From positions 62,001-126,000 of the forward strand of contig CAZMTA010000001.1 in NCBI GenBank assembly GCA_964569085.1: a DNA stretch of 64,000 nt, in the 5' to 3' direction. Below are positions 24,649-33,531 of this stretch, piece by piece. Below the pieces are notes generated by a model. The model was not told where the DNA came from. It saw nothing but the letters and a program-made list of their open reading frames with translations, and did no database searches. The stretch comes from JAJCZZ01 sp964569085 (GTDB taxonomy: Bacteria; Gemmatimonadota; Gemmatimonadetes; Longimicrobiales; Gaopeijiaceae). Position numbers and translations under genes: made by a program. Every line of letters starts with the position of its first letter. Position 1 is the first letter of the stretch.

Positions 24649-26952
24649 TCAGCCTCGGGAGGTGGTGGGGGTGTCCATCATGCGCGGAAGGGCCCCGAAG
24701 TAGATGTCGCGGAGCTCGGCCAGCGTCGCTTCGACGTGACCCGTAGGGGTCCGGACCCGGAAGGTTCCGTCCGGAGCGCCCACGGTGCCCACGCGGCGGG
24801 CCGGGACGCCGTGGTCCTCGGCCCGGGCCAGCACCGCCTCGGCGTCCTGGGGGGCGCACGAGACGACGACGCGGCCCTGGGCCTCGCCGAAGAGGACGGC
24901 CACCGGCGGCAGGTCGTCCTCCAGCTCCACGTCGAGCCCCAGGCCGTCCTCGCCGGCGCCCAGCGCCGACTCGGCCAGCGCGCACGCCAGGCCGCCGTCG
25001 GAGCAGTCGTGGGCCGAGGCCAGGAGCCCCTCGCCGATCATGCCCAGGACGGCCTGCTGGAGGCTCCGCTCCGTCAGCAGGTTCACCCGGGGCGGGGGCC
25101 CCGCCACCAGGTCCGCCGTGACGTAGAGGTACTCCGAGCCGCCGATCTCCCCGGTGTTGTTGCCCAGGAGGATCACCGCGTCCCCCTCGGCCTGGAAGGC
25201 CGCCGGGGTGATGTGGTCCACGTCCTCCACCACGCCCACCATGCCGATGACCGGGGTGGGGTAGATGGCCCGCCCGTCGGTCTCGTTGTAGAAGGAGACG
25301 TTCCCGCCGGTGACGGGGGTCTCGAAGACCTGGCAGGCCTCCTTCATGCCCACGATGGACTCGCGGAACTGGTGGTAGATGTGGGGCTTCAGCGGGTTGC
25401 CGAAGTTGAGGTTGTTCGTGATGGCGGTGGGCAGGGCGCCCACGCAGGCCAGGTTGCGCGCGGCCTCGGCCACGGCGATGCGGGCTCCGACGCCGGGCTC
25501 CAGGTAGACGTAGCGGCCGTTGCAGTCGGTGGTGGCGGCCACGGCGCGGCGGGTGCCCCGGATGCGGACCACGCCGGCGTCGCCGCCGGGGGGGACCGCG
25601 GTGGAGGTGCGCACCGTGGTGTCGTACTGGTCGTGGATCCACCGCTTGGACGCCACGTTGGGCGAGCCCAGGAGCATCCGGAAGGCCTTGGTGAGGTCGC
25701 CGGTGGGGATCAGGTGCTCCGAGAGGTCCATCTCGCGGAGCTTCCTGACCTCCTCGCCCTCCTCGCCGGGTCGCTCGTACGTCGGGCAGCCCTCGGTGAG
25801 GGGGAGGGCGGGGATGTCGGCCACCACCCGCCCGTTCTCCAGGATGCGGAAGCGTCCGTCGTCGGTGACGCGGCCGATGACCGCGGCCTCCAGCTCCCAC
25901 TTCTCCAGGATGCGGTGGACCTCGTCCTCCCGGCCCTCCTCCGCCACCACGAGCATGCGCTCCTGGGACTCGGAGAGGAGGATCTCGTAGGGGGTCATGC
26001 CCGGCTCGCGCACCGGCACGTCCGCCATCTCCAGCTCGATCCCGCTCCCGCCCCGGCCCGCCATCTCCGAGGCGGAGGAGGTGATGCCCGCGGCGCCCAT
26101 GTCCTGGATGCCGCTGATGGCCCCGGACCCGATGAGCTCCAGGGAGGCCTCCAGCAGGAGCTTCTCGGTGAAGGGGTCGCCCACCTGGACCTGGGGGCGG
26201 CTCGACTCGTCCGAGTCCTCGGAGAGCTCCTCGCTGGCGAAGGTGGCGCCGTGGATGCCGTCCCGGCCCGTGCGCGCGCCCACGGCCATGAGGGGGCGTC
26301 CGACGCCCTCGGCCACGGCGGTGATGAGCTCGTCCTTCTTCATGAGCCCCAGGCACATGGCGTTCACGATGGGATTCCCCTCGTAGCCGCGGTCGAACTG
26401 CACCTCGCCGCCGATGTTGGGGATGCCCACGCAGTTCCCGTAGTCGCCCACGCCGGAGACCACGCCGGAGAAGAGGTAGCGCACCCGGCCGGAGTCCAGG
26501 TCCCCGAAGCGCAGGGAGTCCAGGACCGCGATGGGCCGCGCGCCCATGGTGAAGATGTCCCGGAGGATCCCGCCCACGCCGGTCGCGGCGCCCTGGTAGG
26601 GCTCCACGGCGGAGGGGTGGTTGTGGGACTCGATCTTGAAGGCCACGGCGTACCCGTCGCCCACGTCGATGACGCCGGCGTTCTCCCCGGGGCCCTGGAT
26701 GACCCACGGGGCCTCGGTGGGGAGGGTGGAGAGGAGCCGCTTGGAGTTCTTGTAGCCGCAGTGCTCCGACCACATGGCGCTGAACACGCCCAGCTCGGTG
26801 AACGTGGGCGTCCGGCCCATGATGCGCTCGATGCGCTCGTACTCCTCGGGGGAGAGGCCGTGCTCGTCCACCAGCTCCGGCGTGATCTCGGGATCGCCGG
26901 GGCGGGGGTCCACGTGGGGGACGGGTGCGGCGGGTGCGTCGGTGTCGCTCAC
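24649..26952 (-). CDS. purL: Phosphoribosylformylglycinamidine synthase subunit PurL
   Basis: This is the 767-residue small-form PurL, which works with PurS and PurQ (both just upstream) to convert FGAR, ATP and glutamine-derived ammonia to FGAM. Motifs include SEHCGYKNS near the N-terminus, SHNHPSAVEPYQGAATGVGG, and the second ATP-related half beginning near GNPLKPHIYHQFRES. The large fused PurL of Proteobacteria (about 1300 residues) is not used here. It starts at GTG. A 61-base gap separates it from purQ, the widest gap within the core of this operon; purF follows after four bases. Confidence 0.97.
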   Translation of the reverse strand: MSDTDAPAAPVPHVDPRPGDPEITPELVDEHGLSPEEYERIERIMGRTPTFTELGVFSAMWSEHCGYKNSKRLLSTLPTEAPWVIQGPGENAGVIDVGDGYAVAFKIESHNHPSAVEPYQGAATGVGGILRDIFTMGARPIAVLDSLRFGDLDSGRVRYLFSGVVSGVGDYGNCVGIPNIGGEVQFDRGYEGNPIVNAMCLGLMKKDELITAVAEGVGRPLMAVGARTGRDGIHGATFASEELSEDSDESSRPQVQVGDPFTEKLLLEASLELIGSGAISGIQDMGAAGITSSASEMAGRGGSGIELEMADVPVREPGMTPYEILLSESQERMLVVAEEGREDEVHRILEKWELEAAVIGRVTDDGRFRILENGRVVADIPALPLTEGCPTYERPGEEGEEVRKLREMDLSEHLIPTGDLTKAFRMLLGSPNVASKRWIHDQYDTTVRTSTAVPPGGDAGVVRIRGTRRAVAATTDCNGRYVYLEPGVGARIAVAEAARNLACVGALPTAITNNLNFGNPLKPHIYHQFRESIVGMKEACQVFETPVTGGNVSFYNETDGRAIYPTPVIGMVGVVEDVDHITPAAFQAEGDAVILLGNNTGEIGGSEYLYVTADLVAGPPPRVNLLTERSLQQAVLGMIGEGLLASAHDCSDGGLACALAESALGAGEDGLGLDVELEDDLPPVAVLFGEAQGRVVVSCAPQDAEAVLARAEDHGVPARRVGTVGAPDGTFRVRTPTGHVEATLAELRDIYFGALPRMMDTPTTSRG

Positions 26953-27013
26953 GGCTGGTACGGCTCCGGGGTGGGGGTGCGGATGGGGCGCGGGGCGGGG
27001 CGGGCGGCTGGGC

Positions 27014-27709
27014 TCACGAGGCCTGGCTGAGGGCGCGGGTCAGGGAGGTGAAGACGCCCACGCCGTCGGTGGACCCCAGGAGGTCCTCCATGGCCCGCTC
27101 GGGGTGGGGCATCATGCCCAAGACGTTGCCGCCCTCGTTCACGATCCCGGCGATGTTGTGCCAGGACCCGTTGGGGTTGGCTGCCTCCGTGGCCTCGCCG
27201 GAGGCGTCCACGTAGCGGAAGACCACCTGGCCCTCGCCCTCGAGGCGCTCCAGCGTCTCCTCGTCGGCCTCGAAGTTGCCCTCGCCGTGGGCGATGGGGA
27301 TGCGCAGGACCTGGCCCTCCTCGTATTCCGAGGTGAAGAGGGTGTCGGCCCGCTCCACGCGGAGACGGACCGGGAAGCTCTGGAAGCGCAGGACGTCGTT
27401 CTTCACCAGCGCGCCCGGGAGCAGCCCGGCCTCGCACAGGATCTGGAAGCCGTTGCAGACGCCCAGGACGGGGCCGCCGGACCCGGCGAAGGCCACCACG
27501 TCCTGCATGACGGGGCTCATGCGGGCGATGGCGCCGGCCCGCAGGTAGTCCCCGTAGGAGAAGCCTCCGGGCAGGAGGACGGCGTCGTAGCCGTCCAGGC
27601 CCCGCTCCCGGTGCCAGACGAAGGTCGGCTCGGCCCCGACCTGCTGGACCGCCTTGTACAGGTCGTAGTCGCAGTTCGAGCCCGGGAAGGTCACCACGGC
27701 CACCTTCAT
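27014..27709 (-). CDS. purQ: FGAM synthase glutaminase subunit PurQ
   Basis: This is a 231-residue class I glutamine amidotransferase that supplies ammonia to PurL. The catalytic cysteine is C85 in GVCNGFQIL, and the His/Glu pair is in MMPHPERAM near residue 200. The N-terminal VVTFPGSNCDYD is typical of PurQ. The ATG at 27709 overlaps the purS stop by four bases (ATGA), so purS and purQ are translationally coupled. An open frame runs further upstream but is only out-of-frame purS sequence. Confidence 0.97.
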   Translation of the reverse strand: MKVAVVTFPGSNCDYDLYKAVQQVGAEPTFVWHRERGLDGYDAVLLPGGFSYGDYLRAGAIARMSPVMQDVVAFAGSGGPVLGVCNGFQILCEAGLLPGALVKNDVLRFQSFPVRLRVERADTLFTSEYEEGQVLRIPIAHGEGNFEADEETLERLEGEGQVVFRYVDASGEATEAANPNGSWHNIAGIVNEGGNVLGMMPHPERAMEDLLGSTDGVGVFTSLTRALSQAS

Positions 27710-27972
27710 GACGCGGCCGCCTCCTCCACCACCTTCACCTCGAAGTCCTCGGTGACGGGGTTGGCCAGGATCTTCCGGCACATGGCCTCGGCGGCCTCCA
27801 GCGCGGCCTCCTCGCTGGCGGCGTCCACCTCCATGTAGATGGTCTTTCCGACGCGCACGTCGGTGACCTGCTCCCACTCCAGGGAGGTGAGGGCGTGGTG
27901 GATGGCCTTGCCCTCGGGGTTCAGGAGCCCGGGGCGGGGCTTGATGCGGATCTCCAGGTGGATCGGGCTCAA
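27706..27972 (-). CDS. purS: FGAM synthase subunit PurS
   Basis: This is an 88-residue PurS, the small scaffold that bridges PurL and PurQ for ammonia transfer. The sequence HLEIRIKPRPGLLNPEGKAI and the following alpha/beta ferredoxin-like pattern are typical. There is no ATG or GTG near the expected N-terminus. A TTG at 27972 has GGAGGAA eight bases upstream and gives the right length, so a TTG start is called. That TTG overlaps the pssA stop (TTGA). The same TTG-plus-GGAGGAA arrangement is used for purB in this operon. Confidence 0.9.
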   Translation of the reverse strand: MSPIHLEIRIKPRPGLLNPEGKAIHHALTSLEWEQVTDVRVGKTIYMEVDAASEEAALEAAEAMCRKILANPVTEDFEVKVVEEAAAS

Positions 27973-28874
27973 CGGGGTTCCTCCAGGGGGTCGCGGTGTC
28001 CCGGCCGACGGCCGGGGGTTCGGGGACCGAGGTCCGAGTAGTCGACGTCGCGGACCTCCTCGCGGTCCGCGGGATCGTCCTCGTCCCGCTCCTCCTCTTC
28101 CAGGAGCGGGTCCCCGCCGGGCAGCCGGTCGAGGAGCCCGAGGACGACGGACTTCACCAGCCCCCACGAGATGTAGAGGAGGAGGGCCGGGAAGAAGTAG
28201 TATCGCGGAACGGTGAGGGCGAGGAAGAGGGCCGCCAGCACCAGGGCGGTGTTCAGCAGCCCCCGCGCGGTCCGCAGGCCGATGCGGGGCACCTTGGCGT
28301 ACGGCACGTGGCTCACCAGCAGGATCGACAGGAGGACCATGGACACCGCGGCGATCTCGGGCCACGGGAGGTCCGCCAGGTACTGCTGGAAGAAGGGGGT
28401 GCGGCTGAAGGGGTAGTACGAGGCCAGGAGCATCCCCGCCGACGGCGAGGGCAGGCCGTGGAAGTACCGCTTGGTCTCGCCCGCGGACTCCACGTTGAAG
28501 CGGGCCAGCCGCACGACCACCGCGGTGACGTAGACGAAGGCGATGGTCCAGCTCCACGGCCCTTCGGTGAAGAAGAGCTCGTACATGATGAAGCCGGGCG
28601 CCACGCCGAAGGAGATGGCGTCCACCAGGGAGTCGAGCTCGGCGCCGAAGCGGGAGCCCGTCCGGGTCAGGCGGGCGATGCGCCCGTCCAGCATGTCCAG
28701 CGTCCCCGCCACCACGATGAACCACCCCGCCCACACCAGGTCGCCGCGGGAGGCGGCCACCATGGCGTACAGCCCGAAGAAGAGGTTCCCCAGGGTGAAG
28801 GCCGAGGGCAGGATGATGATGCCGCGCTGCAGCGTCTCCCTGCGCCGGGGCCGGGGGGCGGGGTCGGAGCTCAC
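27969..28874 (-). CDS. pssA: CDP-diacylglycerol-serine O-phosphatidyltransferase
   Basis: This is a membrane phosphatidylserine synthase of 301 residues in the CDP-alcohol phosphatidyltransferase family. The signature DGx2ARx8Gx3Dx3D is complete: DGRIARLTRTGSRFGAELD followed by SLVD. Several hydrophobic helices follow, then an acidic C-terminal tail (LLEEEERDEDDPADREE) of about 50 residues. It starts at GTG and overlaps psd upstream (GTGA) and purS downstream. With psd it makes phosphatidylethanolamine, and the pair sits inside the purine operon rather than in a separate lipid operon. Confidence 0.93.
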   Translation of the reverse strand: MSSDPAPRPRRRETLQRGIIILPSAFTLGNLFFGLYAMVAASRGDLVWAGWFIVVAGTLDMLDGRIARLTRTGSRFGAELDSLVDAISFGVAPGFIMYELFFTEGPWSWTIAFVYVTAVVVRLARFNVESAGETKRYFHGLPSPSAGMLLASYYPFSRTPFFQQYLADLPWPEIAAVSMVLLSILLVSHVPYAKVPRIGLRTARGLLNTALVLAALFLALTVPRYYFFPALLLYISWGLVKSVVLGLLDRLPGGDPLLEEEERDEDDPADREEVRDVDYSDLGPRTPGRRPGHRDPLEEPR

Positions 28875-29569
28875 CGCGGGCCTTCCTCCTCCGGGGCGGA
28901 CCGGCCGCCGGCGACGGGCGCCGGCATGCGGGCCAGGACGCTGCTCCCGGCCTTCACCTTGTCGCCGACCTCGGTCAGGACCTCCCACTCCAGGGGGAGG
29001 AAGAGGTCCACCCGGGAGCCGAAGCGGATGAGGCCGACGCGGTCGCCGCGCGTCACGGCGTCCCCCTCCCGGGGGTCGGTGACGATGCGGCGGGCCACCA
29101 GGCCGGCGATCTGCTTCATGAGCACCCGGCCCGACGGGGTGACGATCCCCAGCGACGCCTGCTCGTTGTCCTCGGAGGCCTTGTCGGCCCAGGCCACGGC
29201 GTACGTCCCGGGGCGGTAGGCGTAGTGCTCCACCTCGCCGCTCACCGGCGCCCGCTGCACGTGGACGTCGAAGACCGACAGGAAGATGGAGATCTTCCGG
29301 GCCCGCCCACCCAGGAAGGTGGGCTCGTCCACCTCGTCCACCACGATGATCCGGCCCTGGCCCGGCGCCACCACCAGCGCGTCGTCGGCCGGCAGCGTCG
29401 GGTCCGGGTCCCGGAAGAACCAGAGGGAGAACACCGTCAGCCCCAGGAAGACGCCGGCGGCCACCTGGAGGCTCCGGGTCCACGGGAGCGCCGAGGCTCC
29501 CCACAGCAGGGCTCCCCCCACCAGGGCGAAGGCCACGATGAACGGGATCCCCTCGGGCGCGAGCCTCAT
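28871..29569 (-). CDS. psd: Phosphatidylserine decarboxylase, short form
   Basis: This is a 232-residue decarboxylase that makes phosphatidylethanolamine from phosphatidylserine. It is of the short, archaeal-like type: two N-terminal hydrophobic segments (about residues 8-28 and 33-52), the conserved FLSVFDVHVQRAPVSGEV, and the self-cleavage motif FGSR in which S185 would become the pyruvoyl group. A short Gly/Pro/Glu-rich tail follows. It overlaps purC upstream and pssA downstream by four bases each, so it is translationally coupled within the purine run. Confidence 0.93.
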   Translation of the reverse strand: MRLAPEGIPFIVAFALVGGALLWGASALPWTRSLQVAAGVFLGLTVFSLWFFRDPDPTLPADDALVVAPGQGRIIVVDEVDEPTFLGGRARKISIFLSVFDVHVQRAPVSGEVEHYAYRPGTYAVAWADKASEDNEQASLGIVTPSGRVLMKQIAGLVARRIVTDPREGDAVTRGDRVGLIRFGSRVDLFLPLEWEVLTEVGDKVKAGSSVLARMPAPVAGGRSAPEEEGPR

Positions 29570-30510
29570 CGGTCGTCCCCGAACAGGGGGGCCGCGAAGT
29601 GGTCCAGGTCCACCCGGGTGAGCCGGCGGAAGACCTCCAGATAGCGCTCCGAGGCGGCGCCCACCACCTCGGGGGGCAGCGTCGGGGGCGGCGGCGACTT
29701 GTCCCAGTCCGGGACCTCGTCGAGCCAGTCCCGGATGGGCTGCTTGTCCAGGGAGGGCTGCCCGCGTCCGGGCTGGTAGTGCTCCATGGGCCAGAAGCGG
29801 GAGGAGTCGGGGGTCAGGACCTCGTCGATGAGGAGGAGCTCCCCGTCCGCGGTCCGCCCGAACTCGAACTTGGTGTCCGCCAGGATGATGTCCCGCTCCG
29901 CGGCCACGTCCCGGCCGTGGGCGTACAGCGCCATCGCCCGACGGCGGAGCTCGGCGGCCTCGTCGGCTCCCAGGAGCTCGCTCATGCGGCCGAAGGTGAT
30001 GTTCTCGTCGTGCTCGCCGCGCTCGGCCTTGGTGGCCGGGCTGAAGATGGGCGGCTCCAGGCGATCGCTCTCCCTCAGGCCCTCCGGGAGGGTCTCGCCG
30101 GCCAGGGTGCCGTGGTCCCGGTACTCCCGCCAGGCCGAGCCGGACAGATAGCCCCGCACGACGCACTCGACGAGGACCGGCGTGGTCCGCCGCACCAGCA
30201 TGGCCCGGCGCTCCCAGACGTCGCGGGAGGCCTCCAGCTCGGGGTGGCGGCGCACGATGGCGTCGGCGTCCACGGCCACCAGATGGTGGGGCACCGTGTC
30301 CTCGAGCCCCTTCAGCCACCAGGCCGTGACGAGCGTCAGGACCTCGCCCTTCCGGGGGATGGGCTGATCCATGACGACGTCGAAGGCGCTGACGCGGTCG
30401 CTGGCCACCATGAGGAGGTGGCCTTCGTCCACTTCGTAGACGTCCCGGACCTTCCCCCGGTGCAGGAGGGGGAGGTCGAGGTCGGTGCGGGAGAGGGCTC
30501 GGTCAGACAC
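29566..30510 (-). CDS. purC: Phosphoribosylaminoimidazole-succinocarboxamide synthase PurC
   Basis: This is a 314-residue SAICAR synthetase joining CAIR and aspartate with ATP. The N-terminal HRGKVRDVYEV is the nucleotide-binding segment, VECVVRGYLSGSAWREY and the signature ILADTKFEFGRTADG follow, and LIDEVLTPDSSRFWP is the second signature. It is the longer, yeast-like version (about 300 residues) rather than the 240-residue bacterial form. It starts at GTG within the last codons of purB (8-base overlap) and overlaps psd by four bases. Confidence 0.96.
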   Translation of the reverse strand: MSDRALSRTDLDLPLLHRGKVRDVYEVDEGHLLMVASDRVSAFDVVMDQPIPRKGEVLTLVTAWWLKGLEDTVPHHLVAVDADAIVRRHPELEASRDVWERRAMLVRRTTPVLVECVVRGYLSGSAWREYRDHGTLAGETLPEGLRESDRLEPPIFSPATKAERGEHDENITFGRMSELLGADEAAELRRRAMALYAHGRDVAAERDIILADTKFEFGRTADGELLLIDEVLTPDSSRFWPMEHYQPGRGQPSLDKQPIRDWLDEVPDWDKSPPPPTLPPEVVGAASERYLEVFRRLTRVDLDHFAAPLFGDDR

Positions 30511-31948
30511 GGACGTCGGGGTCGGAGACGCGGTCCGCGGCGCCGGCGTGGCGCTCCAGGACCGGGCGCACGTCGCGCTCGAGGAATCGGGCCACCTGCT
30601 CCGGGGCTCGGCCCACGAAGCGGCGGGGGTCCACCAGGTCGTCCAGGTCGCCCCGGGCCAGCCCGAAGGCTTCGTCCCCGGCGATCCGGTCCAGGAGGTC
30701 GGCGTCGGCGCCCTCCTCCTTCATGCGGCGCGCCGCGGCCATGGAGTGCTGCCGGATGCGCTCGTGGAGCTCCTGTCGGTCCCCGCCGCCGGCCGTGGCC
30801 TTCATGAGGATGGTCTCGGTGGCCATGAAGGGAAGGTGCTCGGCCAGGTTCCGCCGCACCACCTCGGGGTTCACGATGAGCCCCCGGGCCACGTTCTCCA
30901 CCAGGACCAGCGCTCCGTCCAGCGCCAGGAAGGCGTCGGGGATGGAGAGCCGGCGGTTGGCCGAGTCGTCGAGGGTGCGCTCCAGCCACTGGGTGGCGGC
31001 GGTGAAGGCCGGATCCATGGCCAGGGTGATGACGTGGCGGGTCAGCGCGCAGATGCGCTCGGCGCGCATGGGGTTCCGCTTGTACGGCATGGCCGAGGAC
31101 CCGATCTGCTCGCTCTCGAAGGGCTCCTCCACCTCCCGGAGGTGGGCCAGGAGCCGCCAGTCGTGGCCGATCTTGGAGGCGGACGCCGCCACGCCGGCCA
31201 GCGCCGCCTGCACCGAGAAGTCCACCTTCCGGGGATAGGTCTGCCCGCTCACCGGGTAGGTCTCCCGGAAGCCCAGGCGCCGGCCCACGGCGTCGTCCAG
31301 GGCGTCCACCTTGTCGTGGTCGCCGTCGAAGAGCTCCAGGAAGGAGGCCTGGGTGCCCGTGGTGCCCCGCACGCCCCGGAAGCGGAGCGCGTCCAGGCGG
31401 TGCGCCAGCTCCTCCAGGTCCAGGAGGAGGTCCTGGATCCAGAGCGTGGCCCGCTTGCCCACGGTGGTGGGCTGGGCGGGCTGGAAGTGGGTGTAGGCCA
31501 GCGTGGGGAGCTCGGCGTGCTCCCGGGCGAAGTCGGCCAGCGCCTCCACGCAGCGCACGACCCGGTCCCGGATCAGGCTCAGCGCCTCGCGGTGGAGGAT
31601 CAGGTCCGTGTTGTCCCCGATGAACGCGCTGGTGGCGCCCAGGTGGATGATCCCCTTGGCCGCCGGCGCGTCGTCCCCGAAGAGGTGGACGTGGGCCATG
31701 ACGTCGTGGCGGAAGCGCCGCTCGTACTCCGCCGCCTGCTCCAGGTCCAGCTCGTCCAGGGCCTCCCGCATCTGCTCCAGCGCCTCGTCGGGGATGGCCA
31801 GGCCGAGCTCGTGCTCGGACTCGGCCAGCGCCAGCCAGAGGCGGCGCCAGGTCCCGAAGCGGTGGGCGGGGGAGAAGATCTCCTGCATCTCCCGGGAGGC
31901 ATAGCGCTCCGCCAGGGGATGGGAGTAGCGGGTGGGGTCCTGGGTCAA
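30503..31948 (-). CDS. purB: Adenylosuccinate lyase PurB
   Basis: This is a 481-residue adenylosuccinate lyase that acts twice in purine synthesis (SAICAR and adenylosuccinate cleavage). The fumarase/aspartase signature GSSAMPYKRNPM is present, as are HLGATSAFIGDNTD and TLAYTHFQPAQPTTVGKR. The length matches the animal-like clade rather than the 430-residue Bacillus form. No ATG or GTG occurs at the expected N-terminus; a TTG at 31948 with GGAGGAA eight bases upstream is called as the start. The 94-base gap to htrA holds a 7-bp hairpin (CCCGGCG/CGCCGGG, 31997-32016), so a purine promoter may lie here. Confidence 0.94.
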   Translation of the reverse strand: MTQDPTRYSHPLAERYASREMQEIFSPAHRFGTWRRLWLALAESEHELGLAIPDEALEQMREALDELDLEQAAEYERRFRHDVMAHVHLFGDDAPAAKGIIHLGATSAFIGDNTDLILHREALSLIRDRVVRCVEALADFAREHAELPTLAYTHFQPAQPTTVGKRATLWIQDLLLDLEELAHRLDALRFRGVRGTTGTQASFLELFDGDHDKVDALDDAVGRRLGFRETYPVSGQTYPRKVDFSVQAALAGVAASASKIGHDWRLLAHLREVEEPFESEQIGSSAMPYKRNPMRAERICALTRHVITLAMDPAFTAATQWLERTLDDSANRRLSIPDAFLALDGALVLVENVARGLIVNPEVVRRNLAEHLPFMATETILMKATAGGGDRQELHERIRQHSMAAARRMKEEGADADLLDRIAGDEAFGLARGDLDDLVDPRRFVGRAPEQVARFLERDVRPVLERHAGAADRVSDPDVRV

Positions 31949-32042
31949 CGGATTCCTCCGGGGGATGGTTCGCGGACGTGGGCCCGCCGTCCGGGCCCCG
32001 GCGAAGGAGCGCCGGGAGCGGGACGGTGCGGGCGGCCCAACG

Positions 32043-33512
32043 TCATCGCCAGTAGAAGTCGCGCACGACGTAGCCGCCGTTGCGCTCGAAGTAGAGTCGG
32101 ACGGAGCCACGGCCCTGGAGCGCCTGGAAGATGCGCGCCACCTCCTCGGCGCCGCCCACGCGGGTGCGGTTGATCTGCACCAGGACGTCGCCCTGCTGGA
32201 GGCCGAGCTGCCGGGCCAGCCGGTCCGAGATGGCCGCGATGAGCGCGCCCTCCTCGCTGACCAGGCCCCGCTCGGCGCGGATCTGCGGCGTCACGGAGAC
32301 CAGCTCCATCTCCTGGAGCACGGTCACGCGCTCGGCGGTGACCGACGGGAGGGCCGTGGCCTCCATGCGCACCGCACGCGGCTGTCCCTCCACCGAGAGC
32401 TCCAGGGCGTCACCGGCCCGGAGGTCCAGGAGGACCGCCTCGAAGTCCAGGGGCGCCGCCAGGGGACGGCCGTTGGCGCCCAGCAGGCGGTCGCCGGCCT
32501 GGAGCGCGGCCCGGTCCGCCGGGGAGTCGCCGGCGACGCGGGACACGCGCACGCCCCGGGTGCGGCCCCACTCGTCGGCCTCCACGGGCTCGACCTCGAG
32601 GCCCACCCACGCCCGCCGGACCTCGCCGAACCGCACCAGGTCGTCGGCGATGCGCAGCGCCCGGTCGATGGGGATGGCGAAGCCCAGCCCCTCGCTCCCG
32701 CCGGAGCGGGAGAAGATGGAGGCGTTGATCCCCACCACCTCGCCCAGGGCGTTCACCAGGGCGCCGCCGGAGTTCCCGGGGTTGATGGAGGCGTCGGTCT
32801 GGATCATCCCCAGGTAGAAGCCGTCCTCCTCGGAGGAGGGGACGATGTTGCGGTTGGCGGCGCTCACCACGCCAGCGGTCACCGTGGGCTCGGCGTCGGA
32901 GAAGTAGTTGGCGAAGGGGTTGCCGATGGCCACCGCCCACTCGCCGATGAGGAGCCCCTCGCTGGAGCCCACCGGCGCAACGGGCAGGTTCTCGCCCCGG
33001 ATGCGGACCACCGCGATGTCGGTGACCTGGTCGGTGCCCACCAGCTCCCCGTCGAAGTCGCGTCCGTCGGGGAGGGTGACCTTGATGCGCTCCGCCCCCC
33101 GCACCACGTGGTCGTTGGTGAGGACCACGCCGTCCTCCCGCACGATCACGCCCGAGCCGAAGCCCGCCGAGCGGCGGCGGGAGTTGGGGGGCATGAAGAA
33201 CGACTCCCACATGGAGCGGGGCCGCGCCCGCTGGGTGCGGAGCACGCTGATGTTCACCACCGCCGGCGCGGTGCGGGAGGCAGCCTGCACGATGGCCGTG
33301 CGCCGGGAGGCGTCGAGGCGCGCCGACGCGTCCTGGGCCGCCGCCTCGGACGCGGCGTCGGGACGGGGCGCCCCGGCGAGCTCGGTGAGGGGACGCTCGC
33401 CGGGGTCCTCGGCGGCCTCGGCGGAGCGCGCACCCGTCCCCTCGCCGCCGCACCCGGAGAGGGCGACGACGGCGGCGGCGAGGAGGGCGGAGAGGGCGGA
33501 CCGGTGCGTCAT
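32043..33512 (-). CDS. HtrA/DegP-family serine protease lipoprotein
   Basis: This is a 489-residue trypsin-like protease of the HtrA family, acting in protein quality control outside the inner membrane. The signal peptide ends in LSGC with Cys21 as lipid acceptor, so it is membrane-anchored rather than freely periplasmic. A Ala/Asp-rich linker runs to about residue 75. The catalytic triad is H135 (TNDHVV), D165 (TDIAVV) and S248 (NPGNSGGA). Two PDZ domains follow (about residues 290-380 and 390-480), as in DegP and DegQ. It lies 19 bases downstream of the transaldolase gene. Confidence 0.93.
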   Translation of the reverse strand: MTHRSALSALLAAAVVALSGCGGEGTGARSAEAAEDPGERPLTELAGAPRPDAASEAAAQDASARLDASRRTAIVQAASRTAPAVVNISVLRTQRARPRSMWESFFMPPNSRRRSAGFGSGVIVREDGVVLTNDHVVRGAERIKVTLPDGRDFDGELVGTDQVTDIAVVRIRGENLPVAPVGSSEGLLIGEWAVAIGNPFANYFSDAEPTVTAGVVSAANRNIVPSSEEDGFYLGMIQTDASINPGNSGGALVNALGEVVGINASIFSRSGGSEGLGFAIPIDRALRIADDLVRFGEVRRAWVGLEVEPVEADEWGRTRGVRVSRVAGDSPADRAALQAGDRLLGANGRPLAAPLDFEAVLLDLRAGDALELSVEGQPRAVRMEATALPSVTAERVTVLQEMELVSVTPQIRAERGLVSEEGALIAAISDRLARQLGLQQGDVLVQINRTRVGGAEEVARIFQALQGRGSVRLYFERNGGYVVRDFYWR

Positions 33513-33531
33513 GGGAGGGTCGGGCGGAGCG

